From NCBI GenBank assembly GCA_011319805.1, contig SJRY01000023.1:1-64000 (forward strand): DNA of 64,000 nt, given 5' to 3'. The translations under genes and the position numbers were made by a program. This stretch comes from Macrocybe gigantea (taxonomy: Eukaryota > Basidiomycota > Agaricomycetes > Agaricales > Callistosporiaceae). This document shows, in pieces, positions 32,593 through 43,657 of this stretch (position 1 is its first letter; each line of letters starts with the position of its first letter). The notes below the pieces were generated by a model that had not been told where the DNA came from, made no database searches, and worked only from the letters and a program-made list of their open reading frames with translations.

Positions 32593-34701
32593 TCATAACT
32601 CGGACCAATCACTGTTGGCATCTGAATCGCCCCTCGGTGAGTCCTCAGATGGGGGCTCAGCCTGCTGAAGCAAAAATGGGGATGGAGACCCAGAAGCAAC
32701 GGTAGAAACAGCCACAGGCTGAATAGTGACATCAGATTTCGATGTGTCTTCCGCTTCATCGACACGCTGAGGATCCTCGACAGTCCCGATGTCTCCAATC
32801 TGGGCGGCTTCGACGGCAGGAATATCCTCTGCTAGCAAGTCATTGATGCCTCCATTTTCGTTCACCGTTAGAGAGCTGGATTGGTCTTCAGTAACGTCAG
32901 CTGGCGTGAGATGCTCGACTGTGTCTGCAAGGAGTGTAACCTTATCCGAAGACTTTGGCTCAGATGATGTTGGCACGTCGGCATCAGCTTCCACAGCAGC
33001 GCGAGGGGTAGTCTTGGCGGATTCTTCCTTCACTCCCATCGCTTTCGCGGCCTTGGCAGCGTTAGACTTCCATCTGCCCCCCACCTCGCTCTCAAGGTCT
33101 TCAAGGGCTTTTTCGACCATGCCAACGGCCTCCTTCCGCATCGTTCTCAATTCCTCATTTCCGAAGCTGTCAACAGAATCCAGCTTCGACAGGAGCGTGC
33201 TAAGAGCCTGTTCGTAAAATCGGACCGGGTGGTTTCTGGCAGTGAATGCGAGACAGGATATCACGGAGCCGGAATTGGATAAGGGGCTCATGTCGGTGAA
33301 GTCGAGTTGAGAGGGAAAAGCGAAATCGGATTCCAGAGCAGTGAACGCAGCTTCGATGGTACGCACTTCATTCATAGCGTTCACGACGTCCTTAGATGTA
33401 GGATTGGAAGAGGACGATGGTTGGTCTGTGGCTTTAGCTTTGCCCTTGGAACCCGAACTAGATTCCGCCATAGAAGCGGTCGATGTCTGGTTAGAAGGCT
33501 GCGGCTCCTGAAGCGAGGCCAGGATTGCTTGGATGGTGTCGCGAACTTCGGACGCGAATTCATTATTTAGACGCGACTCGAGTTCTGCTTTCAACGTTGA
33601 CTCTACAGAACTCCCTGACTCCAGCTTCGCGGAGCTTGATGGTTTCGGTTCGGCCTGTACCACACAAAGAAGGTTAGAGAAGGCAGAAGAAAAGAGATGA
33701 GGAGTATGTACCTTCTTTTCAACGGAAGGTGACGATGCATGCTCATTAACACCGAAAAGCGACTTCAAGAAATCCTGTGGCCCAACTGGGACTGACGGAG
33801 CGGACGGCCGAGCAGCTGACGGCGAGGTCTTGACGTCATGCGATGCCGGAAGGGAAGCTTGTAACAGCTGTTGCAAGGCGTCTGCACAAGACGTAGACGT
33901 CGAACCAGGAGCTTGTGGAACGAGGTTGTCAAAAATAGTGGATAAGAGCCTCTGCGCAGCATCAACGACAACTTCATTCTTCTTAGGCTGCTTTCCAGAG
34001 GCAGGCGCGGGACGAGGACCGGAGTCATGGAGTCCATGAGGAACCGGCTTCTGTTGCAACGTCAGCGGAAGGCTCACAAATGGTGGAGAGGGGAAGGCGC
34101 TGACCTGATGGTTGCCTGCATCTTGTCCGGCTGGGCAAGTATGATTACAAGAAAAGTTCCTCTGAGGGATATGACAATCCTTGACGCATTTTTGGGCGGC
34201 GAGACCTTCCAACACCAGAGGCTTCAAGGATTCACAGCCACACTGGGTCGCAGTCCCCTTCCTGAGATTGGGAAGGATCCCAGCTCTCTCAATGCTGCGA
34301 CGATGGTGCACGCATCCGGGATCTGGATTACCAATAAAAGCCGAGTTGGAGGCACAGGGTTCCTCAGTACCAAACGAGCCAATGAAAGTGGATGGGTAAG
34401 CCTGGAAAGCGGTGAGGCCAGGATAGGTGTTCGAAAGGGTGTAGGGGCGCTGAACACATGCAGGGAGTGCACTTTGGCCATGAAGGGAGCGCAGTATATC
34501 GTGCTGCCTCCTGAGCTCGATTTCTTGCAGTCGACGACGAAGCGCTTCCTCTTCGCGTCGTTCAGCTTCGAGGGCGAGGTATTCGGCCTCTGCGGCCCTA
34601 GCCTCAGCCAGGGCAGTAAGATATCTCTCGCGGGCCGCGACGGACGGCGCGAAAGAGCCAGGAATATAAGATATGGATGATGAAGGCGTGTAGTAAAGCA
34701 T
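32593..34701 (-). CDS. BAG-domain protein (Hsp70 co-chaperone-like)
   Basis: Almost one continuous frame of 702 codons; two stretches inside it are probably introns. The N-terminus (SISYIPGSFAPSVAARERYL) leads into a coiled coil rich in Glu/Ala/Arg (EAEYLALEAERREEEALRRR). A low-complexity Ser/Pro middle follows. The BAG-like helix bundle is near 33120-33240 (HPVRFYEQALSTLLSKLDSV, then NEELRTMRKEAVGMVEKALE), expected to contact the Hsp70 ATPase lobe and release nucleotide. The tail is acidic and ends GDSDANSDWSEL. Likely introns: 33655-33711 (57 nt, GTACAT...CAG), which joins VEKK to AEPKPSSS, and a 54 nt candidate near 34052-34105 (GTCAGC...CAG). Both lack stops and are multiples of three. 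A TATA box lies about 60 nt before the start. Which chaperone process it serves is not visible. Confidence 0.8.
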   Translation of the reverse strand: MLYYTPSSSISYIPGSFAPSVAARERYLTALAEARAAEAEYLALEAERREEEALRRRLQEIELRRQHDILRSLHGQSALPACVQRPYTLSNTYPGLTAFQAYPSTFIGSFGTEEPCASNSAFIGNPDPGCVHHRRSIERAGILPNLRKGTATQCGCESLKPLVLEGLAAQKCVKDCHIPQRNFSCNHTCPAGQDAGNHQVSAFPSPPFVSLPLTLQQKPVPHGLHDSGPRPAPASGKQPKKNEVVVDAAQRLLSTIFDNLVPQAPGSTSTSCADALQQLLQASLPASHDVKTSPSAARPSAPSVPVGPQDFLKSLFGVNEHASSPSVEKKVHTPHLFSSAFSNLLCVVQAEPKPSSSAKLESGSSVESTLKAELESRLNNEFASEVRDTIQAILASLQEPQPSNQTSTASMAESSSGSKGKAKATDQPSSSSNPTSKDVVNAMNEVRTIEAAFTALESDFAFPSQLDFTDMSPLSNSGSVISCLAFTARNHPVRFYEQALSTLLSKLDSVDSFGNEELRTMRKEAVGMVEKALEDLESEVGGRWKSNAAKAAKAMGVKEESAKTTPRAAVEADADVPTSSEPKSSDKVTLLADTVEHLTPADVTEDQSSSLTVNENGGINDLLAEDIPAVEAAQIGDIGTVEDPQRVDEAEDTSKSDVTIQPVAVSTVASGSPSPFLLQQAEPPSEDSPRGDSDANSDWSEL

Positions 34702-35041
34702 GTTTCGAAGATTGCAAACGAATAGATGGGTTATGAAGGAGGACGAGCATCATGAGGGGCATTATATACTGCGCGCAAGAGGGCTGAATCATCGTACGCG
34801 CGTCGAGACGCGCGTTCTGAAGGATTGGGAACATCCATGAAGGTTCTCGACGAAGCTCAAAGTGACGCGTCATTGGGAATGAGTCACAGGCGTGACAGTG
34901 ACACAACTGCCCATGAATAATTACTAGCTATAGTACATTACTACAGACGTTCTAATTATCACTTTCAGCGCGTGTAGTCTCCATAATAAACCGCAGAGAA
35001 GAGACTTTAGCCGTAGCGGGTCGTCAGCATTCATGCAAAGT
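34702..35041. other. Promoter interval of the BAG-domain gene
   Basis: About 340 bp between the BAG gene start and the GH16 stop, both on the minus strand. It contains the TATA box listed separately and two palindrome-like CGCG elements near 34796-34816. No coding sequence seen. Confidence 0.45.
34762..34768 (-). promoter_or_regulatory. TATA box of the BAG-domain gene
   Basis: TATATAA on the minus strand, 61 nt upstream of the ATG at 34701. Chaperone genes are often stress-inducible with TATA promoters; I did not find a clear tandem heat-shock element here. Confidence 0.5.
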
Positions 35042-36764
35042 CTAGCCCTGGTTTTGGTATATCTTGACACTCTTGACCTCCCAGTCTGGACTCGGAGCAT
35101 CCACATCAGTAGCTGCCGTTTGAAGATCAATAGACACTCACATGCTTCCTTGAAAGCAGCACCATTGGTTCTGACAAACGCCTCACATGTCGGGGCGCCC
35201 GTTCTCTGAGCACAGCTCTGTTCCTGTCCGGGGATGCCGGAGCCACTCCATACGGCGCCCGCCCAATCGCCGCTGGTGAGAAAAACCTTGAGAAGCAGCT
35301 GCGGAACGCTGTCAACCGCAAACATACCACAGCGTCGTATCAAAAATGGCGTGGTGATTGTTGAAAAATTTGAATGGGTCACAGCTTGCCGCGGGCCATC
35401 GCGCCATGGCGGGGCCCAAGTGTCCGGTCTTGGCGCTTCAGCAGTGATGTCTGCGGGCTCGGAACCACGGGGGAAGAAGAACACCGCGATGCCAGATGCA
35501 TCCCATTGCACTGGCGTCATGACATGAGCAGGACATCGTTTCTTGGCAGCCGCCTGTACGTACTAGCGTAGACACCACCGCTGTTGGCATTAAATGCAGC
35601 CCCGAATGAATTACTGCTGCTCGCCCTGATGCCGCATCCTTGGTTGCCTGTAGTCAATGCGGCGCAATCTGTTCCGCCGATAACATTACCCGATATCTTC
35701 AGAGCATTGGAACTCGAAGTCGCAATGGTGCATCCGGGATTCGTATGGATGGTAGCTTGATTATTGGTATAGTCATGAACACCCTCTACGATGTCGATTT
35801 CTCCGCCAGCGGGCCAGTCGGGACCTTTAGAAAGCAGAGATTATATCGATCATCCGGCGACGTGGCACCTTCCAGAAGCACGCGTACCATTTGTCCAGAA
35901 AGCACTGCAGACAAATGCAAGGTCTAAAACGGCGTTTCAACGAAAGCAATAAACAAAAGTGCCTACGGCCATGTGCCACAGCCGGTGGGCATGTGTATGG
36001 AATCCATGATGACGAGACCGCCATTGAACGAACTTTCGGTCGTGATGCGGACGCTCTGCCGCGTGTTCTGCACAGATGTTGTCGTTTCCACTCGCATGAT
36101 AGCATGCCCCGCACTATTGATCTCCAAAAGGTTATTTGAACGCTAGATTGGTCCGTTTCAGTCCACCAAGCCAAGGACGCTTGGCCAGCATGCATACCGC
36201 AGTGCTCTCATCGACGTATTGCACGATGCCTAGCCCCGCAATGAGACTCGTTTAAATGAAAGCCAAAGGCATGCACACACCATGTGTTGGGTCACCGCCC
36301 GTGGAAAATGACCACCCGTTAAAAAAATCCTGGCCTTGCTGCACCAGACATGAGATGTATTTTGGCTGGCGGTTGGAATGTCGTATACTTACGTGCGATT
36401 CGGTTAGCTTCCATGGTGAAGACGGGGTAGAAGATCCGGTGGGTTTAGAACTAGAGGAAGTGGAGGACTTGGTGGTGCTGGGACCCGATCTTGCGGATGT
36501 TGAAGTAACGTTCCCGCTGCTACCGCCACTTGCTCCCAATGGGATCTGCCTCCCCGGTTTGCAATAAACAACTCGGGACGGCGACGGCTGGGTAACCAGC
36601 ACCCCACCAAACGCCAACCTGAGGTCGCGCGCAAAGCCGTGGGTGTGCCGGACGGCTGCCCCGTGGATCCGTTTGATGGAACGAGTGACCATGTTGGCGG
36701 ACACCGGAGATGTATCAAAGTTGAGCAGGACGAATACGATAGCGAGATGGTTGATGAACTGCAT
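35042..36764 (-). CDS. Secreted glycoside hydrolase family 16 endo-beta-glucanase-like enzyme
   Basis: Extracellular or wall-bound beta-1,3(4)-glucanase-like enzyme. The start at 36764 gives a hydrophobic leader (INHLAIVFVLLNF), then a Ser/Thr-rich linker (STKSSTSSSSKPTGSST), then the catalytic domain: DFFNGWSFSTGGDPTHG, VQYVDESTA, HAIMRVETTT, RQSVRITTE, FNGGLVIMDSIHMPTGCGTW, PAFWTNGPDWPAGG and the active-site motif GEIDIVEGVH (nucleophile and acid/base Glu in ExDxxE, about 35783-35812). It continues NPGCTIATSS, MQWDASGIAVFFFPRG, KFFNNHHAIFDTTL, CGDWAG and the ending DWEVKSVKIYQNQG. I joined every exon from 36300 to 35510 by hand and all stay in frame. The subgroup is that of basidiomycete laminarinase-like GH16; role in own-wall remodelling or glucan degradation cannot be separated. 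Confidence 0.93.
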
Positions 36765-37619
36765 CGATGGACAGCTAATTGGCTAGGGGAGTTGAACGTT
36801 ATTCGTCGCGGCGCGAAGAAAAAAGGCCGTTTCTTTGAAGACAGAGGAGATCGATAGAGGCACAGCCTAATGAAGAGTACAAAGAATGTTGCTGGCCGGA
36901 TGTAAATGGTAAAAGGAAAAAAAAAGAAAAGTGAAAGGCGTGGAGTTGCAGCGGTTTTATGAATAGAACAAGGACGTCCCGGCCAGCCGTTGGGAGATTG
37001 ATGCCCGTTTCTATTTATCCTAGTGCACCGCTGTGATCGAGTCCTGAACACGAGGCTCTTGGCTTTGGTTGATAGCGAGAAGGAGGTGAGGCGTCCGGCC
37101 AGCCTTTTGTCCCAACATCATCACGTTGAAAACACGCTCGCCGCCATTGTCCGTCGGCTATCACTTTTCTCCTCGGCGATTTTAAGTCTCTCCGTCGATC
37201 ATGGAGATCGTGGCTGCTCAAATTTCCGGTCAATTTGATGTCTTCACGTAGTTAAGGACGAGCAGTGTTCAAAAAGGCGTTCCATAAAAGGGCACATAGT
37301 CATACTCCACTATACTATAAGACATAGGACACCCAATCACGTCCGTCCTTCGACGGACACCATCGCAAGAAACTGTGGTACAGAGATGCTGTGTATAAGT
37401 AGAGATAAAATGATGCAAGAACTGTTAAAACATGGTACAAGAACCCCGAAAATCAAGGCGATGTCACTGATCGCCCGTGACTCCAATAGATAGTGAAAGG
37501 GAAAGAATGTCCAAAATGGCGTAGCGACCGATGTCCAGCTCGTGATTGACGAAGACGGAAGCCGGAAAATATATACAAAAAAAGGAGAAAAAGTCAGAAA
37601 CCGTCGCGCAAGCCAATGA
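36765..37619. other. Intergenic interval
   Basis: About 850 bp between the GH16 start and the VAC8 stop, both minus-strand. It should hold the GH16 promoter and the VAC8 3' end. An A-rich tract lies near 36918-36932. No gene seen. Confidence 0.45.
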
Positions 37620-40047
37620 TCAACGATGAGAACCAGGTGCGAACGCCTCGCGGACGCTTCGTCTAAGCTCTTCGTGCTCTCGTGTGTTTGTGCTGCTTAT
37701 CGACGAACCAGGCTGCATGTGGGAAGCAGAAACACTTGAAGACATCATTCCGTCACCCTCGCCCTCAATGAAATCCATGATGCGTTGTGCTAGCTGCTGA
37801 ATCTCACCCTGACCATCGCCCGTCTCGGTCTCAGTCTGTGTCGAATGATGGGATCCAGGTGTGCCACGGTGAGAATCCGACGTCGCAGCAAGCTTGCGGA
37901 TGTTGGAAATCAGAAGATTTGAGCTCCGGATATTGCTGATCAGTTGAGGGTCTAAGGCAAAACCAATGTCACAACCAGACAGAGACAGAATCCGCTTGTT
38001 CGTATCTTACCTCCTGAATAAAGCAATTGCATGATCGTCCAGACTGCTATATGTTGGAACGTCGGATCTGGACTGGTGAGGAAACGGTACAGATATTTAT
38101 GCATGCCACCTTCGGGTTTGTCCCACACGTCATTGAATGCGGAGTAGTCATCTGTCTCTGTCCTCCCGTCTGCCGCAAGTTAGGCGGAGTTCTATACATC
38201 GATTATGGTACATCACACCTTTCGAGGACAGGTTGCCAAGAGCGGCAGCACTATTGCCTTGCACTTCGGAACTGATGGAATTCGTCAGGGGTATTAAAAC
38301 TTCACAAATTCCCATCTCTAAGAGCTGCCCCTTCAAATCATCTTGCGGAAGAGTTAAAAACATGAACTTCGCCAAATAACTTCAAAGAGGAGCAAACATA
38401 CCACTTAACGCCAAGACCGCTATGCACGCCGTCATCTCGCTTTGCACGTTCATGGGCACTTCAAGGACCAATTCTTTGATGGATTGCACAGCGCCAGCCT
38501 TGACGATGGCAGTCTTGTTCTTCTCCGAACTTGCCGCTAAATTCCGAAGCGTAGATATGGCATGGCACTGAACTTCTTCATTGTCTTTGAAGGACAAAAG
38601 ATTGATCAAAGGCTGAAGGAAGCCCGACTCAATAATGGGTGACTCGTTTTGAGGATGGATCGACACGTTGCGGACACATGCAGCGGACGAAAGTATGAGA
38701 GGAAGGTAAGTGGACTGAAGGAGGCGGAGAAGAGGGATAAGGCCGTCGGCCTTGACGATATCTAACTGGTACTTTTCTGTGAACATAAAGCATTATATCT
38801 TCCATGCAGGTTTGCAAATGGGAGATTGGCAGATACGTACCGTCACTCGCGAGGTTACGAAGAGCTAATGCTGCTTGGCATTGGACCTTCAGGCTTGGGC
38901 TGTCCATGAGTTGCACCAAACTCGTGACAAGCTTGGGCTCGCTTTGCGCCAATTTCTTGCGGTTGACGGCTATTCCAAATTATGTGTCCATGAGCAAACA
39001 AACTAGACAGTATAACATTCGAACTAACCGTCGACAGCGATGTTACTAAGCGCAGTCGTGCAATAGTATTGGACATCTGTGTCCGGAGAGTTAAGTAGGC
39101 CAACCAAGACAGGTATGGCACCTGCGTTCACTAGTTGTTGCCGGTTCTCATCTGTGGCAGGGAGATACTCGTAAGCTCTTCGTGGGGAAAGTTATGAAAT
39201 AGAACCTACCAGAATGGGTCATGTTGAGAAGGGCGCCGGTTGCATTTCGTTGAACACGCATGTCTTTCGATCGCGCTAAACGAGTTAAGGGAACCAATGC
39301 ACCTGATTTTGCGATCTTGGTTTTATTATCATCTGAGATCGAGGACTATGATGAATAGCTTTGCACATGATGTAAACAGTTGAGGTGCACGCACCATGCG
39401 TAGCCAGATTCGTCACGCATCCAACAGCATTGCACTGCACCTCGACGTTGGGACTGAGCATCTGCCGGATCAGTGGCTCGAGACCGCCCAACTTTACGAT
39501 TAGAAGCTTGTTGTCAGCTGACCAGCGTCCCGAAAAACAGCTCAACTTCGGCGTTATCGTAACGTAAGAAATAGCGATACGCACTGTTGACCGCGAGATT
39601 TCCGAGGGCAGCGCTAGCTGCGCGCTGAACTTCCGTGTCGTGGCTGCTCAGCAGGAAAAGAATAGGGTCCAACGTATCTCGACCAACGGGGCGAACTTCT
39701 TTCTCTGTGATTTCCGCAAAGGCCAGAGCAGCACTTCGTTGTAGGTCAACATTGTCCGAGAATGATAGAGTCGTTAGGGCGTTCAGCGGTTGGCCAGTGA
39801 AGAAGTTCGTAGTCGTGCGATCTGCGAAATTTGGAACGTAATCCAGGACAAGGGTACCAAGGGACTTACTTTCGAGATATTGCAACAAGTCAGCTACGGC
39901 CTCGCGCTCGTTCTCTAAAAGCAGAGGTTCATAGGCCTGCGACTTGTGTCCTCGGACTGGGTTTGGATATCATCAGCGCGCATTATAGAAACGGACTGCG
40001 ACTGTGCACGAACAGCAAGACTCGCAGCAGCTGCTGATGTTCCCCAT
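37620..40047 (-). CDS. VAC8: VAC8, vacuolar armadillo-repeat protein
   Basis: Lipid-anchored vacuole-membrane scaffold for nucleus-vacuole junctions, vacuole inheritance and autophagy. The start at 40047 gives [14 protein letters not shown]: Gly2 for N-myristoylation followed by five cysteines for palmitoylation. A splice leads to [19 protein letters not shown], which is the VAC8 signature. About ten armadillo repeats follow, many as one exon each with the intron placed at the start of the next repeat: [151 protein letters not shown]. The tail contains [17 protein letters not shown] and ends [16 protein letters not shown]. About ten introns. It is divergently arranged with the acyl-protein thioesterase, 427 bp apart. 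Confidence 0.95.
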
Positions 40048-40474
40048 AGTCGTACAGAAAAATTAAAGAGAGCTAGGACGTGGAGGAAAGGAGCTACAGG
40101 TTGGCGGCGAAGACAGCGACGAGCTGCTGAAAATTAAAACAGTTGACCTCGCAAGCAACCGACGTCCATCCTGTTTGCATTTGACCGTGAGAGTATTAGA
40201 TAAGCATTTTGTGTGTCACGTGAACTGCGACTTGACGGATACGGCGTTGCAGCCTGTCACTCCCAACTTTTGCGATGAGGCACCGCCTCTCTTCGAATGA
40301 CACTTCCTAGAAGCAGCAGCCCTGGTCTCTGACCGCAGCTTGCGCAGCTGAAATCAATGAGGCAATGAGCTGCGGTCGAGCACTGTTGAAGATCATCGAC
40401 GCTCACGCATTGTTAACGCCTGCTCTTAGCTTAAAAAGCGCGATGTTAAACAAAATAATATCCGTGTCAGCGTC
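40048..40474. other. Bidirectional promoter interval between VAC8 and the thioesterase
   Basis: About 430 bp between two divergent start codons. One partner is palmitoylated (VAC8) and the other is a depalmitoylating-type enzyme, so shared control is conceivable but unproven. No TATA box of good quality seen. Confidence 0.45.
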
Positions 40475-41302
40475 ATGGAAGCCCCAAAGAACATCTTAAG
40501 CATCCCGGCCTCTGGTAGTTACACCGCGGCCGTTATTTTTGTTCATGTAATACACTTCAAACCTTCACCATGACTTTCTTTGACAATTTCCGCAGGGATT
40601 GGGCCAGTCCAATTTGACATGGAAGGAAGCCATCCAAGTAGCGATCGCTCCGCAGTTACCGCAAGTCAAATGGATTTTTCCACAAGCGTAATTTTTTCTC
40701 CCTTGTGGTTTGCACAAATTCTGAATTATCCTCCAGACCCAAGAGACCTGTTTCCCTGAGCCAAGGACAACGCCGTCCTAGTTGGTTTGATATTGCGCAT
40801 TTGCCTCCAGAAGATGACGAATTTGATGAAGCTGCGATCGGATACTCCATGAAAACGATAGAGGACATTGTTCTCTCGCAAGTCCACGAGGGAATCGAGC
40901 CCCGTCGTATTGTGCTGGTTGGCTTCAGTCAGGGTGCTGCTTTGTGCCTAATGACTTCATTAACGACACTTCACGAACTCGGCGGTGTCGTTAGCTTGTC
41001 AGGGTGGATCCCACCACGTGTGTCCGAGGTAAAATTTAATCGTAAAATGTTTCGGAACTTAATGTTAACGTACTTCGCAGATGTTACACGGCACTCCTGG
41101 TTTCCCGATTCTGTGGTGCCATGGAACTGCAGACTTGGAGATACCCGCGTCTTACGCTCATAGAGCCAAGAAGTTCTTGACCAGGATTGCTGGTTTCCCC
41201 GATTCTCGGGTACAGCTGCAGATCTACGAAGGCTTAAATCATACAATTAATAACGAGGAACTTGAAGATCTGTCTTCTTGGTTGCGTAATGTACTTGCAT
41301 AA
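40475..41302 (+). CDS. APT1: Acyl-protein thioesterase 1 (phospholipase/carboxylesterase family)
   Basis: Cytosolic alpha/beta-hydrolase that removes palmitate from protein cysteines. Exon 1 starts MEAPKNILSIP and ends with VH; splicing at GTAATA...CAG adds GLGQSNLTW. The usual family text there is GLGDSG, so the Asp is replaced by Gln. Next WIFPQA, and across an intron PKRPVSLSQGQRRPSWFDI. The nucleophile elbow GFSQG is in IVLVGFSQGAALCLMTSL, the catalytic Asp is in HGTADLEIPASYA and the catalytic His in YEGLNHTINNEEL. Introns about 40549-40595, 40689-40736 and 41029-41080. About 220-230 residues, normal for the family. CCA1 begins 134 bp downstream on the same strand. Confidence 0.93.
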
Positions 41303-41436
41303 GGACAGGATCTACGTTTAGAGAATCCTTCTGGACGATACTTTTTGCACCATCGACTGTATCATCATTTAGTCACCTGGGCGTAAACAGCGCCAAATGT
41401 CATCGTTTACACCACACCCCGCTCGTCGAGGGATTT

Positions 41437-43615
41437 ATGGTCATTCTGCGTCTCTCTGCCTCATTCATACGAAATACACCGATAATCAGAAGGCACCTTA
41501 CGACACTCTGCGGAATAATGTCTCTACGGAATCGGACCATCAAACCTATCGTTGTGCCAGCGGACATGAAAGTTGAATTAACCGACGCTGAAGATCAGCT
41601 ATGCACATTGCTCGACGACTGCACAAAGCATCTCAAACATGAGCTCGGTATTGAAACATCTTGTCGAATAGCGGGCGGATGGGTTCGTGACAAGGTCCTT
41701 CGCCGGCAGCCATTGTCATCCGTGCTGTGGAGCTGATTTATTGCAAAGTTATTAGGGTCCACATGCAACGACATAGATGTCGCGTTGACTAATATGATGG
41801 GGTTTCCCTTCGCTGAACATCTCGCCGCTTATGCTCAGAGTAAAGGTTTGAAAACGGGCACCATCGGCAAGATCGCTCAAAACCCCGAACAGTCAAAGCA
41901 TCTTGAAACGGCGACTCTCAAAGTCCTTGGCATTGATATTGATCTAGTGAATTTGCGAAACGAGGAGTACGCAGAAAACAGTCGGATACCTACCGGAGTG
42001 GTTAGTCTAGAAGCCTACTCGCACGGCCAGAACATCACTCTCATGCTTTACGTCAGTCCTTTGGAACCCCGCTACAAGACGCGCTTCGGAGGGATTTAAC
42101 AATTAATACGCTTTTCTACAATGTGCACACTCGCGAGGTGGAAGACGTCACAGCGAAAGCAGGTTCCCCGTCGTGTTTAAAAGCAATATCCTCATCAGAT
42201 CTGCGCAGGCTTTACACGATTTGCGAAACGGTGTGATACGCACTCCGCTACCCTCAAGAGAGACATTCCGCGATGATCCACTTCGGATTTTGCGATGTAT
42301 AAGGTTTGCAAGTCGGCTAGGTTTCGAGATTGAAGCACAGATCAAAGACGCTGCGAAAGAACCGAACATTCAGGTATAAGAAATGTCTCTGGCATTACAC
42401 GATTTGCATGACGCGCAGTAACATACTTACCTAGGAAGCCCTTGTACAGAAAGTTGCTCGCGAAAGGGTTGGGGATGAATTGTCGAAAATGTTGAAAGGT
42501 GCGATTCGTGCAATCATGGGTCTGGATAACAAGATATGAAATGCACCACAGGGCGGGACCCGTTCCGCGCTGTACAATTCATACACGATCTATCGTTATA
42601 CCACGCAGTATTCTCAGTCATACCCGCCGACATCGCCAGTTCATTCTCCACCCATGTGGGCCGATTGAATCGTCGTTGGGTGCTTCTTCCATTCTCCAGG
42701 CCCTCATCGCCTCAGAGGGGACGCCGTCAATACCAGCGGTTCATCCCTTGCTCCTGTCAGTCGTGAACTCGGACCCTGCTTGCAAGGCTAGGCTATTTCT
42801 GGCAGCCGTACTTACACCCTATGGAGGCATCACATACCAAGACAAGAGAAACAAGCAGCATTCCGCGCTAGGCGTGGTTCTTCGAGAATCTGTCAAACTT
42901 GGGACCCAAAATCATTATCTGGACGGTATACCCCCGTTGTTTGCTGCTGCCACCCTGCTCCGAAATCCTCACTTGGAGCATGAAAAGTTCAAGACACCTT
43001 CCCAAAGGGTTGCTCTTGGTGGGTATACCCGTTTTATAATTATTCCACTAGCAAGATCCGAACATTCACTTAGGACTTGTTATCCGCGATAAAAACGTGC
43101 ATAACATTAATACCGGCGCTCACTGGACTACGTCCTTCTTGTTTTCCCTTGTGCAAGAAATCCTTCCTTTCTACGATGTCCAAGAAGACAAACTTAATGG
43201 TATCTGTCATCGTTTTCAACCACTGTCTCTCTTCTCATTTCTTTCTACAAGTTGCGGAGACTACGAGACTGATAGAGCAATATAACCGTTTCATCGGGCG
43301 CATCGTCGAACTCGATTTACCCGACGGCGTTGACGAAAGGCCCATATTAGATGTGAGATGAGGCCCGACTTCTTGATGCGGTTAACTAACAGATATCAAA
43401 AGGGACGCGAAGTCGTCAAAGCGATAGGCGTCGCGAAACCTGGTGCTTGGATGAATCAAGTTATGGCCAAAGTGTTGGTATGGCATTTGGAAAATCCCGC
43501 GGGAACAAAAGCGGCTTGCATAAATTGGCTTCAAGAACAATATCAAAGTGGCAACATAGAAATAACAGACCAGTCGCCAGAACCGGCGAGCAAGAAGGCG
43601 CGAATCAAGAAATAA
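41437..43615 (+). CDS. CCA1: tRNA CCA-adding enzyme (tRNA nucleotidyltransferase), likely dual-targeted
   Basis: Adds the 3' CCA to tRNAs in nucleus/cytosol and mitochondria. Two in-frame starts are present: 41437, giving an Arg/Ser/Thr presequence (FIRNTPIIRRHLTTLCG), and 41518, giving MSLRNRTIKP. Yeast CCA1 uses alternative starts in the same way. The nucleotidyltransferase core has RIAGGWVRDK and, after an intron that ends CAAAG, LLGSTCNDIDVALTNMMG (the DxD metal pair). Further family motifs: RIPTGV, DALRRDLTINTLFYN, RDDPLRILRCIRFASRLGF, then ARERVGDELSKMLKG and DPFRAVQFIHDL. One break in frame: around 42658-42660 (GGG) an extra G is needed to join SFSTHVG to PIESSLGASSILQALI. The tail is basic, ending KKARIKK, a possible nuclear signal. 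Its stop is 42 bp from the stop of the HMG-box gene. Confidence 0.93.
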
Positions 43616-43657
43616 TCCATTGGATTCGTTAACAAATGTCCCGCAATTGTCATTCCA

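Noticed and set aside
42640..42680. Programmed ribosomal frameshift in CCA1
   Set aside because: No slippery heptamer or downstream structure is evident, and the same kind of one-base deficit recurs in unrelated genes, so sequence error explains it better.
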